The notes under the pieces are model-generated. The model had not been told where the DNA came from and did not search any database. It saw only the letters and a list, made by a program, of their open reading frames with translations. This document shows positions 1 to 11,718 of a stretch of 48,373 nucleotides of DNA, in pieces; within the stretch, counting starts at the first letter, position 1, and every line of letters starts with the position of its first letter. The DNA comes from Gonium pectorale. Its lineage: Eukaryota; Chlorophyta; Chlorophyceae; Chlamydomonadales; Volvocaceae. The stretch spans positions 77,005 to 125,377 of the forward strand of contig LSYV01000018.1 of the NCBI GenBank assembly GCA_001584585.1, given 5' to 3'. A program made the position numbers and the translations under genes.

Positions 1-398
1 CAGACAGACAGACTTCGTTACAGTACCCCCGACGCTGGGGGACCCGGCCTGCCACCGGGAAATTACTGCGAAAGTACGGGCAGCAAGGCAGCACCAGCAG
101 ACAAACCAAGCAATGAAACAGTGGCCGAGTGCTTAACCCACTCAGGGGGCCCGCGGCTGGGTTGGGAAGAAACCCACACACGGGCCGTGCACAATAGAGG
201 CCCGCCACCCAACAAGTCCAACCATGGCTGTGGAAACACTAACCCGCGCCATCCCGGAGCCAGTCCCGACCACGAGCGGCAAAAAGCACATACCGGTCGA
301 CAGGCCCACACACAGGTATCAAGCGAGGTGGCGCGCCGAGTGGAGGGGCCAGCGCGCCAAAGGCGTCGAGTAGCCGAGGAAACCCTATAGGTCATCAC

Positions 399-487
399 CT
401 CTCGATAGCTCAGTTGGAAGAGCGAAGGACTGTAATCGTTGCGTTAAAGACATCCTTAGGTCGCCCGTTCGATCCGGGCTCGGGAGA
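399..487 (+). tRNA. tRNA-Tyr (anticodon GUA) with a 16-nt intron
   Basis: A full cloverleaf can be folded by eye. The 7-bp acceptor stem pairs 399-405 with 480-486 (one T-G wobble), with A487 as discriminator. The D arm is GCTC/GAGC around AGTTGGAA. The anticodon stem is AAGGA/TCCTT. The loop holds GTA at 432-434 and A37 at 435. A 16-nt insertion (436-451) sits directly after position 37, where nuclear pre-tRNA-Tyr introns normally lie. The variable loop has 5 nt, and the T arm is GCCCG-TTCGATC-CGGGC. The internal A box (TAGCTCAGTTGG, 406-417) and B box (GTTCGATCC, 467-475) are intact. A Pol III terminator, TTTT, lies at 492-495. No CCA is encoded, as expected for a eukaryote. It lies on the strand opposite the neighbouring glutamate synthase gene, beyond that gene's last visible exon. 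Confidence 0.95.
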
Positions 488-654
488 CAACTTTTGCTTT
501 CCACGTGAAGTCCAAACATTTAATCGCGCATCAGTTGCCATTGGCCACACTTCACACACGGAAGCCCTTCAATCAATGTCTACGATATGCGCCGAGATCT
601 CGCACGACGCCTTCGCACGGTTAACGCCTCACCCTTCCCGTCCCCACACCCCAC

Positions 655-3600
655 CTGCAGCTTAGCAATGGCTTCCGGGTCGTTCATGTGGCGCTCAGCG
701 TCCGGCGAGTTGCGCCAGTGGTAGTCGCCAGCATGCGGCACCGCCTTGGCGTCGGCGCTGCCCTCTGGCAGCCGAGAGGAGGCGTAGGCGGTGGCATGGA
801 GTCCCAGCACATCGCGGCCCAGCTGCTCCCAGCCGCTGCCGCCAATGCGGGTGGGCGTGCCCTTGAAGCACACGTCGACCACCTGTGTAGGCACATGGCG
901 CCATTATGCGACATAACATCTTGCTCAATGAAAAGGGAAGCTTTGCGCTTCTGTCGTGCACATGTGTCGCGCCGTGCACGCCCACCTGACGGCGCCACCG
1001 TAGACACTCTCAACGATTGTCCGCCATCCCTTATGACTGTGTGGCGGCTCTGTGTAATTGGTGATTTTACGAGCCACGACGCACTCACCTCCGGTGCCAG
1101 ACCAAGCGCCTCAAAGATCTGGGCGCCCTTGTAGCTCTGGAGCGTGCTGATGCCCATCTTGGCCATCGTCTGCGGAGGGGGGCGGTCGGCACTTGGGACT
1201 TTACTGCGAGCTTGGAAGTAACACCTCAAAATGTCGCTCAAAGTTCAGTCCCTATTCCCAGGCCAACTGCCTCGCTCACCCTCTATGAAGTGCCGCGAGG
1301 TTTACCTAGGGGGTGCCGCCTCACACCCGCGGCCCCTGCCAACACCTCCGCGTACCCCTCGCACTCCTCCCCGCCTATGAATCGCGCGCAGCCCCTTCCC
1401 CCCTGCCCCCACACTCAAAGCCCCGCCTCCTCATTCCAAAACAACGCGCACCTTGAGGATGCCGACGCCCAGGCCCTGGATGTACTTGGCCCGCAGCTCC
1501 TCCAGCGGGGTGGACGACGGCAGCTTGCCATCCCGCTGCAGCGCCGCCAGGGACTCGAACGCCAGGTAGGGACACACCGCGTCCGCACCATAGCCCACCA
1601 GCAGGCAAAACTGGTGCACCTCGCGCGGCTCGCCGCTGTCGACCAGCAGACCCACGCTGGAGCGCAGCTTGAGCTGCGCACGAGCACAAAGCGGGAGAGG
1701 GAAAGGGGAGAGGCACAGGGAGGGCACGATGGCGACTCGGCACGAGGGCAAGAGCGTCGGGAGGGGTTTTGCTGTAGGACGGCCCACCAAAGGCGGTCAC
1801 CGCGGGTGCGGTGCGAAGTACACACTGTATTCCACGCAACAATGGCAAACTAGGAACCTTGCCACGACGCAGACTCTATTGATCCACGGGTCTCACCTGC
1901 ACCAGGTGGTGGTGGACGGCGCCGGCGGCCAGCAGCGACGGCACCGGCGCGCGGGACGCGCCGTAGCCGCGGTCCGACAGGCACACGAGGGCGTAGGAGC
2001 CCGACTGGACGGCGGCCTCGGCCTCGGCGCACAAGCGCGTCAGCGCGTTGCGCATGCCTACTCCAAGAGGGTGTGGGGCGCGAATAGGGAGACGTGAAGG
2101 GAGGGTTACACGAGCCAGCGAAGGGATTCAGTCACATGGGAGAGCGTGGAAAGGACATTCCTTGTGGCGGTGGCAAGGACATTCCTTGTGGCGTTGGGAA
2201 GGACATTCCTTGTGGCGGTGGTTGCGAACGTGTCTGCGGGCATACCCGGAATGCAACCCAGAAGCGGAAGGAAAAGGCGTCATTGTGACGCACTGGAGCA
2301 CAGTGGGTTCGCCCACGCACGCTCGTTCGCTCGCTGGGCGCTGCTCACCCTGCGGGCCCTCCTCCACGGGGAAGGTGCTGTCCAGGACCTTGGTGCGCCA
2401 GCCGCCGGGGTGGTCCAAATTCTGCAGAGGGTTGGGGTTGGGGCGGAAGGTAAAGACGGAAGGTGGCGAGGGCAGCTTGGGGGTTGGGGCGGAAGGTAAA
2501 GACGGAAGGTGGCGAGGGCAGCTTATATAACACCAAGGTGATTGAATTTATACGATGAATTCATAAACGGGCTCGGAAGGCACGTGCATTGCGCGCCTTA
2601 CACTAAACAAATGCGAAATTTGTGGTTACCCTCGCCATAACTAGTCTCAAGATACCGTGCCCAACCAGCTTCGACCGCTGGCACCCACCTTGAGCGCCTC
2701 CATCTCCTCCACGTTCAGGATAGGCTGCGCCAGCTCCAGGCGCGCGCAGTTGTTGGGGCCCGGCTCGGCCGTCAGGTCCTGCTCCGGCCCGATGAAGCAG
2801 CGCAGGCTGGTCACCACCGCCTCGCGAAACGGGTCGATGGCGGGGTTGGTCACCTGCGGGTGAGAGGTGGGGCAGGGGTTAGCGAAGCTGGGAAACGGGT
2901 CGTCTTGCGTGCCGCCGAATAGGAGGGGCAGGGGAGGATCCACGACTCGATGGAAAGGGCGGACACTGCGAACAACGGGTCGCAGGATCGCTGGGCAAGA
3001 GCCAACATCCTCGCTCCTCCGCCGAAGAGTTCGGCGACGGGCTTGTCCCCTTCAGCGTCGCCCATAGCAGCGTCACCAGGGTCTGTCCACGACCCGGCCG
3101 ACTCGATTCCGGCTTGCGTGTCCACATTAATACGCGTTCAACTATCACCTTGTCAACCTGCCCACCTGCGCAAAGAGCTGCTTGAAGTACTCGAAGGGCA
3201 GGCGGGCGCGGCGCGACAGGGCGGCCAGCGCCGCGTCGTTGCCCATCGAGCCCAGCGGCTCGGCGCCGGTGCGGGCCATGGGTGCCATGAGCAGCTCCAG
3301 GCCCTCGCGCGTGTAGCCAAACACCTGGAGGGGAGATTTGGCGACAGAGCCGGGGTCAACAAGCAGCTATGCGGATGACCGGGAGAGGATGCGAGAGCAG
3401 GGCATGCGAACATTGCGAAGCGGTGGGCGCGGTCTTATCAGAAGGCCGGTTGTATACAGCAGTAATGGCCTTTCTTGTTCGTCGAAATGATCGTCGCTGG
3501 CAGAAACTGCAAGGGCTTATGTACGGTTGCACACCTTGAGGGGCTTCAGGAGCGACTGCAGGCCGGCGTCAAGATCCGAGGCCACTGACGCGCTGGGGGT

Positions 3601-6600
3601 GCCGTTGACGCTGCTGGGCGTGAAGGCCACGATGTTGGACGCAGCCGACTTGGCGGCGCCGTTGCCGTTGACGTGCACGCCGTTGCCGTTACCGTTGGCG
3701 GCGGCGGTCGGCAGCAGCGCCGAGATGGGGCGCACGCCGGGCAGGGGCGCGGGCTGGCGGGCATCGGGGGGCACCGTCGCGGTGAGCTGCTGCAACGTCA
3801 GGCTGTGCTCCTCCAGCCAGCGAGCGTACGGCCTGTACGGCAATTGCGACAACGAGTGCACTGTGCTGTCAGGTTCAGGTGGCGGCGTAGGAGCAGAAGG
3901 GCACAGCGGTTGTCGCGGGGGAGGGGCAGTGTCTCGAGGCACATTTGCGGCTGTCGATTGTCTCCCACCGCAGCCCCAAGGAAAAACAACGGCGTTCGCG
4001 GAGCCGCCCGCCGCGACCCACCTGCGGCTGGCGAAACGCTCCTTGAGCTCCCTGTCCTCCACAAGGCGGTGCTCGTCAAAGTCGACCAGCAGGATGTTGC
4101 CCGGCATCAGGCGGCCCTTGCGGACCACCTCCTCGGGGTCCACATCCACCACGCCGACCTGCCGGCCAGGAGAGACACGACGCAAATCTGGGTTGGTCAC
4201 ACACCGCGCTTCAAGGTCGCCAGCAGTTCGTACCCTGCCCCACCCCATCTGCTGATTAGCCGCGCCATCCATCCAGCCTGCTGACGCGAGGCGCGCAACA
4301 CACGCCTCGCGTTATCCGGCATGCTCTCGTGGTACCGGACGTGGGCTGAAACGGCAAAGTGCAAGCACGATTCGCTGTGCTATTTAGCACCAACACGTTT
4401 TCAGTCATGACGCTACATCGTACACGACCCCACGCACCAGCCGCTACCAGTGCCGCACCAGTGTGCGCTCCTCCTCTGACCATGATCTCTCCGAAGAGCT
4501 CAAGAATGCACGGGCAACTTCCGTCACGTCTCCTGCTCCCTGTGCGTGCCGTATAGCTGCTTCCCGTGTACTTCCACTGCCCAGTGTGGCGACATGTACA
4601 CAGCTGGGCCTCCTCTTCTCACGCCTGCTGCATTTTCCCGCTCCTTGTACGTTCGCGCGTGCAGCGTGCGCGCCAACGGGCACGCTCGCGCCCTGCCCCC
4701 ATGCCGCACATCGCCGCAAGTCCCATTCCCAAACACACGCACCACGCAAGCACCACACGCGCACGACAACCCGGTCTCCTCTCCACCTGGTCGCCGTACC
4801 TCGCTGGCCATGATGACGCGGCCCGCCTTGGTGACGTAGTAGCGGCCGGGCCGCAGGCCGTTGCGGTCCAGGGTGGCTCCCAGGTAGCGGCCGTCCGTGA
4901 ACGACACCAGCGCGGGGCCGTCCCACGGCTCCATCACGGCACTGTGGTAGCGGTAGAACGACTTCTTCTCCTTGGACATGAGCGGGTCGTTCTGCCAGGC
5001 CTCGGGGATGAGCATCATCATCGCCTCGGGCATCTCCCGGCCGCCCGCGCGGGCGAGCAGCTCCAGCACGCTGTCGAAGGCGCCGCTGTCCGAGCTGGTG
5101 GCGGGGATGATGGGCTCGAGCTGCTGCACCACCTCCTTGGGCAGGCCCAGCTTGAGGCAGGACATGACGCCCTCGCGCGCGCGCATCCAGTTGGCGTTGC
5201 CGCGCAGCGTGTTGATCTCGCCGTTGTGGCCCAGGAGGCGCATGGGCTGCGCGCGCGCCCAGCTGGGAAAGGTGTTGGTGGAGAAGCGGCTGTGCACGAG
5301 CGCCATGTAGGAGCGGAAGTCCTCGCGCTGCAGGTCCTTGAAGTACACCCGGACCTGCGCGCGCGTGTAGTGCGATGCAGGAATTCAGCTCTGGAGCGGT
5401 GTTCACAGGGGACTGGCGCTCGGTCCGGAGATGACATGCGTGGGTTGAAGGGCGAAAACTGAGAGTGCCAGGAGACTATGAAGTGCCGCTGTAAGCATAC
5501 ATGTTCGCATTCTCCGGTGGCAAGCTGGGAGGCACGAGTGTACGCGCGCACCTGCTCCGGCGTGAGCTGGCCCTTGTACACGATGGTCTTGGACGACAGC
5601 GAGCAGAAGTAGGCGTCGTCGTCGCGGATGTCGTTGGCGCGCAGCTTGTGCTCGATCAGCTTGCGCAGGATGAACATCTGGCGGTGGCGGTGGCGTGCGG
5701 GATTGCATTGCAGGGGTCAAGGGTTAAAGCGCGATTGCAAGGCAGGGGTCAAGGGCGTGGGTCAAGGGGTCAAAGCCGGGTTTCAAAGAATTGGGGCTCT
5801 GCAAAGTGGGCAACCACCAATCCAGCCATGCGGGCTTTCGTTACGACCGCAAACTGGGATGTTGGCACCAGACTCTGCCCTGCAGCATACATATGCCCAC
5901 CTTGACCCGTCCCCTAGTCATCCCGCCGCATCCCATCGCGCCCACCGCATCCCTCGGACAACACACCTGCTGCTCCGTCTCAAGGGCGGCGTGGTTGCCG
6001 GTGCTGGTCAAAAACCACTGCTCAATGACGGGCTCCGTGTCAAGGGCCGACTTGCCGAGCGAGCGGTTGTTGGTGGGCACGGGGCGCCATGTGAGCGACA
6101 CGTGGCCCAGCTGCGTGGCCACGCTCTCGACAATGTCCTTGACCTTCTGGCGGGATGGCTCGTCCTGTGGCAGGAACATCTGGCCCACCGCGTAGGCGCC
6201 CAAGGGCGGCAGCTTGAGCCCCTGCTCCTCCATCAGGACGGCCTGGAAGAAGCCGTCGGGCATGCCTAGCAGGATGCCCGCGCCATCGCCTGGAGGCGGA
6301 TGCCAGGGTGGGGGGCGTGCCAAGGAGACGAGGAGACGCAGTAGGTGCGCTGTCGCGTTGATATCCGTCAGATGAGGAATTCGCGCCCAACACAATGGTT
6401 AACAGTGCGTGCAGTTGCGAGCGTCAAAGGACAAGTTACGGAGGGCTCGATGCACCCCTTGGGCAAATTGAACTGCGCGACACGCCCTATCCAAAAAGCG
6501 ACAGGTGACAGGTGTCATCGCTGCGTTCGACGCGGTAGTTCGGTCCGCCATGTGTCGGCGAAATCTTACCGGTGTTGGCCTCACAGCCGCAAGCACCGCG

Positions 6601-6969
6601 GTGGGTCATGCGCTGGAGCATCATCAGCGCATCCTTGATGCACTTGCGCGATGGCTGCTTGGAGAGCTCGCCGACAAAGCCCACTCCGCAAGCATCCCGG
6701 TCGTTCGCGGGGTCAAAGAGGCCGGCAGCCTCCGGGACCGCGCTGTGCGCATCGCACAGCACCAGCCGGCTGCCCAAGCCAGGTCCTACCGGCACCCAGC
6801 GGGGTTGCACAATAGAGCGCGGGCGGGAGGCCGCAGCGGTGTTGCGCTTGCCGGCGGCTACGGGCCATCGCGGAAGGGCAGAAGGTCGCTGCTGCTGCTG
6901 CGAGACGCTGCCTACGTGGACACCTGTTTGTGTCCCGGGCAGCACTAGCTGCCCCACAGGTTGGGGCAT
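655..6969 (-). CDS. GSN1: NADH-dependent glutamate synthase (GOGAT), N-terminal half only
   Basis: Transfers the amide nitrogen of glutamine to 2-oxoglutarate; probably plastidial. Thirteen coding exons keep phase: 6570-6969, 5967-6289, 5552-5677, 4800-5354, 4022-4158, 3535-3832, 3166-3324, 2689-2853, 2349-2421, 1897-2057, 1452-1673, 1089-1169, 655-882 (976 aa). The first ~75 residues resemble a transit peptide (rich in S, R, Q and A). Cys94 in [11 protein letters not shown] is the expected nucleophile of the class II glutamine amidotransferase domain. [19 protein letters not shown] is the NADH-GOGAT form of that motif, not the ferredoxin form. [11 protein letters not shown] and NGLRPGRYY follow, then the central domain ([38 protein letters not shown]). 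Exon 6 carries an Asn/Gly/Ala-rich linker. The last exon ends with a good donor (CTGCAG|GTGGGG). The FMN, Fe-S, GXGXG and NADH-binding parts (about 1,100 aa in the family) are absent. Identity is firm; completeness is not. Confidence 0.93.
2151..2222. repeat. Three tandem copies of a 24-bp unit in a GOGAT intron
   Basis: Three adjacent 24-bp copies begin at 2151, 2175 and 2199. Each starts AAGGACATTCCTTGTGGCG and they differ at only two or three positions near the end. They lie in the intron between the exons at 2349-2421 and 1897-2057. Nothing suggests coding function. Confidence 0.95.
2434..2524. repeat. 46-bp direct tandem duplication in a GOGAT intron
   Basis: Two near-identical copies with a period of 46 bp, containing GGCGGAAGGTAAAGACGG and GGCGAGGGCAGCTT. 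They lie just upstream (in transcript sense) of the acceptor of the exon at 2349-2421. This looks like a recent minisatellite-type duplication. Confidence 0.92.
5709..5780. repeat. GGGTCAAG-rich minisatellite in a GOGAT intron
   Basis: The motif GGGTCAAG recurs about four times with small spacers in the intron between the exons at 5967-6289 and 5552-5677. It is a simple intronic repeat, with no sign of coding potential. Confidence 0.75.
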
Positions 6970-9405
6970 GGCGTGACTGTCAGGGCCCTAATCGGTGCCG
7001 GCAAAAGCCCTAGCGACCACTGTTATGCCACAGCCGACACGCCAACGTATCAGTATAATGTAGTCGGCTACTCGGCTAGCAGACAAATAGTCCCGTGCCG
7101 TGCCGCACGCCCCTGGACCCCGAAATCTCGTACAAGCTCGTTTTGGGAAATCGTAATGCAGCCGGGCACGTCTGCAACCGCTGTGGCGGCGCTAAATACA
7201 AGGCTTTACATGGAAGTTGCGCGCCCTTTTCGGAACTTTTTCTTTTCCGGGACCTTGCTTTTTGCGTTGTCGGCCAGTCGGCCCCAGTGTGGGACTCTGA
7301 ACGCTTTAGATTGACGCTAGACGGTTGCTGGAGCCTGTGAAGCCTTGCCTAACAAGGCGACTTTTTTGGCGGTTACTTCGATGGCACTCCCGCACTTTGC
7401 CATCGGCAACGCCTTTGCGTAATGCTCAATCGAAGATGGTTGGATTTGCTCGTAGTATGATTTCGTAGGGGTTTGGGAAGAGGCATTTGGGCGCAATTAT
7501 GTGTGTCCATGACGGACGATCCTGCGAAGCATTCAACAGCTCATTATTTAAAGCTGCAAGCAGTCCTGGCAGGTCGCAGACTGGCAGCTGACTTCCATCA
7601 GGGGACGCCGACCAAAACGGGTGGCAGGGGTGGGGGCGGCAACATAGACAAAAGAGAGCTGCCCGCGCATGAGCCTGGTTTGTAGTGTGGTGCGCCTCAG
7701 GTGTCCCGTCTATCCCGGACCCGTGGGGCGGTCGAGGCATGGCTTGAGGCTGGCCGTACTGTGCGCGCCCCGCGTGGCCCTGTGGTTGCCTCGGTGTTGG
7801 GAGGACGCGTGCGAGAGTGCCTTCCGGGTCTTTAGCTACATTCCTTCGGACGGACAGACTCGCATCTCCGAAATCCCCGAAGGCCCAATACTAGACAGAG
7901 CTCGTATGCGTTCAGCAGTGCTGTGGATGAGCAACAACCAGTGTGGACGCGAGGAAGTCCGTCGCGCAGACTGCTTAAGCTGAAAGGCCCCGTACAACTG
8001 CTAACTTATGTTGGGTCTCGTCGCCTCTCCGCACCCACGTCGTTCGCGGTATGGCAAACAAAACTCCCCGAGTATACCCTACAACAAAGCATCGCTGGCT
8101 CTGACTTTGCAGCCGCCCGTAAGGGTAAAGATCTACCGCCGTAGGCTCCGTCTCTGCCTCCGCTTCCGCGCCGAGCGGCAGCTTTGTCCCATGGCAAGTC
8201 CAACGGCCCGTTGTCGCTCCGCCCTGCCCTGTTGCCCGCAAACTCGTCTCAAATGTCATCCCCGGTCCGTTTGTCCGGCTGTCAAGTGCCTGGCAGCTAG
8301 CTAACGATCGGCGACTGTGTGACTACGGTGGGTGGCATAGCTTTTGTTATGAAGTACGACGGTACTTGAGCATGTACTAAACGGAGGATACTCTGGTGTC
8401 CCGCCAAGCTTTGTCTGGACCTTGCAAGACGTTAGCAGGCTCAGGCGGCACCTCAAATCCTGCTCGAAGCGGCATCAAGGAAGAACAGGAGTTGAGCAAG
8501 GCGAGGGCATCCGACTGGACATGTCCCGTTAACTCGTTCTCGTGGCAAAGCCAGCCCCAATCATTCCGCGCATCAACCTTCGCCACTGCCTACACTAGGG
8601 CTTACATGCAAGCATATCAAGAAAATGATGAGTGCCGCTCGTTCAAAACCCTTTCTGCCCTTTCTCGCGTGCGCAGTGTATGGGATCCCGCCTTACTCAC
8701 AAAAAGTGTCAAACGATGCAACTCGCCCAACATACGCCGCTACGTCGTCCTGGCCGTGTTCAGCGTGTCATCACCTTTACCGGACCAGGATTTCCATCTC
8801 ATGGCCATCTGCAGCCAAACAGTGGCCATCTGTATCCATGCTTCAGTACGCACTGTGCAAATAATCCATCTGTGCTCACAAGAATGTGCGGCCTTGCCCA
8901 ACTGGCCTGTAATGATACCGGCATAGCCGTCAGTAATAGAACCTCGAGTCACACAAGGCTACGAAACGTGTAAAGTAACGTCAAACTGACGCCGCGGGTG
9001 CGGCAGGGTGGCGCCGGAAGCGCTGCAACCGAAGCTCCAGTCGCCACAGGCACACAGGTGCGACCATGGAGCCCCGTGGACTTTTGAAAACACGAATGTG
9101 GCGATCAAGAGTCCCGTGGAGGGCAACGGTCAGTGGACTTGTATGTGAAGGTAAAGGTGAAGTCTGACTCCGTTGTCGCCTTTCTTCCTGCATCCCTGCA
9201 TTGCTTGCCTTTGTGCAATTGCGCGTCTGCAACCCCTCGCCTCCACCGCGCGTCGCCCCTCCTTGCCCATATCCACCCGCGGCATATTGGCATGTGTCCC
9301 GTGTGCTTGCCACACGAGCAAGACGTCTAACAATATCAAGCACATCTGCTAAGTGCACACAACAAATGACCGCTACAACAGAAAGCAAAACAGTCATGCC
9401 TTCCC
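6970..9405. other. 2.4-kb interval without a supported gene
   Basis: This lies upstream of the GOGAT start (-) and downstream of the LIN37-like stop (-), so it should hold the GOGAT promoter and 5' UTR plus the LIN37 3' UTR. Base composition is clearly less GC-rich than the neighbouring exons. The longest frame (8396-8926, +, 176 codons) shows no codon bias or recognisable motif. A TTACA at 8602-8606 could be a minus-strand polyadenylation signal, but it is 800 bp from the LIN37 stop. I saw no tRNA, transposase or reverse-transcriptase motif. Confidence 0.6.
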
Positions 9406-11383
9406 CTACGCCGGTGCCCCAGAGTCAATGTCCATTCCACTCACGCCGCCGAGGCCGTTACCGGCAGCATGCGGACAGTCGTTCGTCATCGGGTCCTCAG
9501 CGCCATTGGCGGGCCCCTGCTGCGCGACGGGAGCTGCTCCAGCCGCTGCTAGTTCCCCATGCACCTGTCCCTGCGCCTGCATGACCGGCTGCGGCTGTGT
9601 CTCCTGGACGGGTGCCGTCGCCTGCACATGGGCCGCCTCCTGGGGGAGCTGTGCCAGCTGCTGTTGCAGCGCCATGAGGACATCGATGGATGAGGGGCCT
9701 AGTGCCGTCTGTGTGCCAGCGGGCGTCACGCCGTTGGCCGGGGCCATACCTGCCACCTGCAGCTGCATCAGCAGCTGTTGCTGCTGCGCGGCCGCGAAGT
9801 CCGCCGATCCACCCCCGGCAGTAGCGGCCTGCTGCGTCGCTCCCATCCCTTGCTCCATTGCGGCCGCTGCGGGCTGGCCAAGGCTAAGGATTGTCGCCAG
9901 CGCCGCCTGCGCCTCCGCAGCGCTGACGACCGGCCCCGCAGCGCCAACCAGCGCTTGCGCCTGGCCGGACGCTGTGGCGTCCGCCAACAGCAGCGCTGAA
10001 TGGAATCCCACCGCTCCAGTTTGTGAGGAGAGGCCCGGCTCGCCGTTCGCCGCCAGGCCTTGAAGCGCCGGCGCCAGCGCCGATGCCTCGCCCTGTTGCT
10101 GGGCCGCGGCTTGGAGGGAGAGCGCGCCCGCGTGCGCCACACCCAACTGACTCTGGGAGTGGACCATGGAAGGCTCTCCCAGCAATACCTGCACATGCGT
10201 ACAAGCTGCGATTGATTCAACTCCAGACGCGCTGGGCGATGCAGAATCACGTAAGGATCGAAGAGGGCCCGTGCTGTGGACACGGTGCGCCCGGTCACGA
10301 GGATGCCATCGCTTACTAACCTGCAGCCGTTCGCGGTGGCGCGAGAGCTTGGCCCGCCGTACTGCCTGGTGGTACATTCGTACGGCGGCCCAGTGATCTT
10401 TGAGCTTTCGCAGAGCCTCCTGCGGATGATGGGGACAGACAACGAAGATTTGAACGTAGGAGCGTAGTGCATTCATTATAACCCGTTGTCCTTATGCAGG
10501 TTGGAGCAGCGAAGGAGGACATCTAGAAGGCCCCATAGAGGAGCAAGGAATCCAGCGATCCTCAGCCCTCGCTCTCCTTCCGTCGTGCTCCTGAACTCCA
10601 GCGCAGTTTCCTATCCGAGAAGCACATGCCAGGGGCCTTTGTAAAAACACGTCACATGCCGGGGTTTCTTGCCCAGCAAGTCTGTGCGTCTGGCTCTTGT
10701 ACTTTGCAGTCCCACTTTCTAGTCTTCCGCTCCCCCTACCTCTGGCTCCTGGGCTTCAAAGTCATCCAAGGGATACTTTGGTGCGCAGGTTTCGGTCTCC
10801 AGCGCCGTGGGCGGCAGCAGCGGCGGCAAGATGCTTATCAAGCTGTTTGCCTGAGAGTCCTGCGCGCCCTGGTGCTCTCCCTGCAGATCAGCGGCATAAC
10901 ACGAGAGAAACTATTCCTGAGAGAAGAATTGTGCGAGTCAGTTGTGGAGTTGCCTCATAGCCCGAGGAAAGGTGAGTTTGGCAGGCCAACACCTCTTGAA
11001 CCGACAACCGTGCTCGCCAAGGCGCCCCCGGGCCCATATACCAACCTGCAGCCCTCCGCTGCTGGAGCCACCGGCGCCGCCCATGCGCCCAATCGGCGAC
11101 GGCGCGTCCGCTTTAAGCGGGAGCAACGGGTTATTGCGCACCCACGCCCGGCACATTGTGTATAGGGAGACGGCAGGCTCGTTGTCGCGGGGCACGGCCA
11201 CCTGCACGCGAGCATGCCAAGCTGTGAAAACCTTGGCCACTACCTTGCAATTCCGAGCCGGCCCGCTAGCGCGGGGCAACTGGCACGAAGGGTGCCCCGA
11301 GCCCTGAACCCGCCGTGACTTGCCAGCCGGTCCGCTAGTTTCGCGAGGGCGTAAGGACCGCTGTGATCCCAAAATTCCTCCAT
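9406..11383 (-). CDS. LIN37: LIN37-like subunit of the MuvB/DREAM complex with a long Gln/Ala-rich tail
   Basis: Five exons in phase: 11320-11383, 11046-11221, 10740-10880, 10321-10419, 9406-10188 (420 aa). Two blocks match LIN37. Residues ~31-56 contain SLYTMCRAWVRNNP, the counterpart of the family's PLYPICRAWMRN core. Residues 128-160 (EALRKLKDHWAAVRMYHQAV) correspond to the C-terminal RWKRIRQRW-type helix. LIN37 is a scaffold subunit of MuvB, which represses or activates cell-cycle genes with E2F/RB or Myb in the nucleus. Animal LIN37 stops near the helix. Here one exon adds ~260 residues rich in Gln, Ala and Gly, resembling a transcription-factor tail. The first exon (MEEFWDHSG) is the least certain; it was chosen because its phase fits. 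The gene is divergent from DUS2. I rate the identity as likely, resting on two motifs in the right order. Confidence 0.7.
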
Positions 11384-11718
11384 CGCCGACCCGGGGACCG
11401 AAGCAAATGGACCCGAGCTGTGCTGCACACGACCTGTCCTGCACAGCCGCGGCCAGTCGGAAGTTATATAAGCCTCTATGCAACGTGTCGTTCGCTTTGT
11501 CTCAGGCCGTCCAATTCGCCCCCAGCTGCTGGGAATGTTAAATTGACGAGTGGATTCTCCTACTAGCAAGGACGATTGCTGCAGTTACTGCATGCAAGTT
11601 AACAGGAGGCGGTCTTCAGCGCTGAAGCACGAGCCGAACGAGTACGCGTACGGGTAATACAGAGTTATCATAGGTGCTCGTCCGCCGCCATAGTTATGCT
11701 TGAGTAGTGAGCCAAAGA
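11384..11718. promoter_or_regulatory. Shared divergent promoter region, LIN37-like / DUS2-like
   Basis: Only 335 bp separate the two proposed start codons, which point away from each other. A TATA-like TTATATAAG (nearly symmetrical, so readable on either strand) occurs at 11464-11472, about 80 bp from the LIN37-like ATG and 250 bp from the DUS2-like ATG. A bidirectional promoter is an inference from the spacing. Confidence 0.5.

Noticed and set aside
1..398. Missing downstream exon of GOGAT or another gene at the left edge
   Set aside because: Neither strand encodes any GOGAT block; open frames on both strands lack motifs. Only a short CAGA repeat at positions 1-12 is visible.
2151..2222. 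CRISPR-like repeat array
   Set aside because: The 24-bp units are directly adjacent without spacers, lie in an intron and the genome is eukaryotic.
655..6969. Ferredoxin-type rather than NADH-type glutamate synthase
   Set aside because: The motif [18 protein letters not shown] and the [15 protein letters not shown] segment follow the NADH form; the ferredoxin form has EHRGGCG at this place.
8396..8926. A 176-codon plus frame upstream of LIN37 3' end
   Set aside because: Low GC at third positions compared with all real exons here, no motifs.
9353..10063. A 236-codon plus frame rich in Cys and Ala
   Set aside because: It is the antisense shadow of the Gln/Ala-rich LIN37-like exon (CAG/GCC codons read as CTG/GGC).
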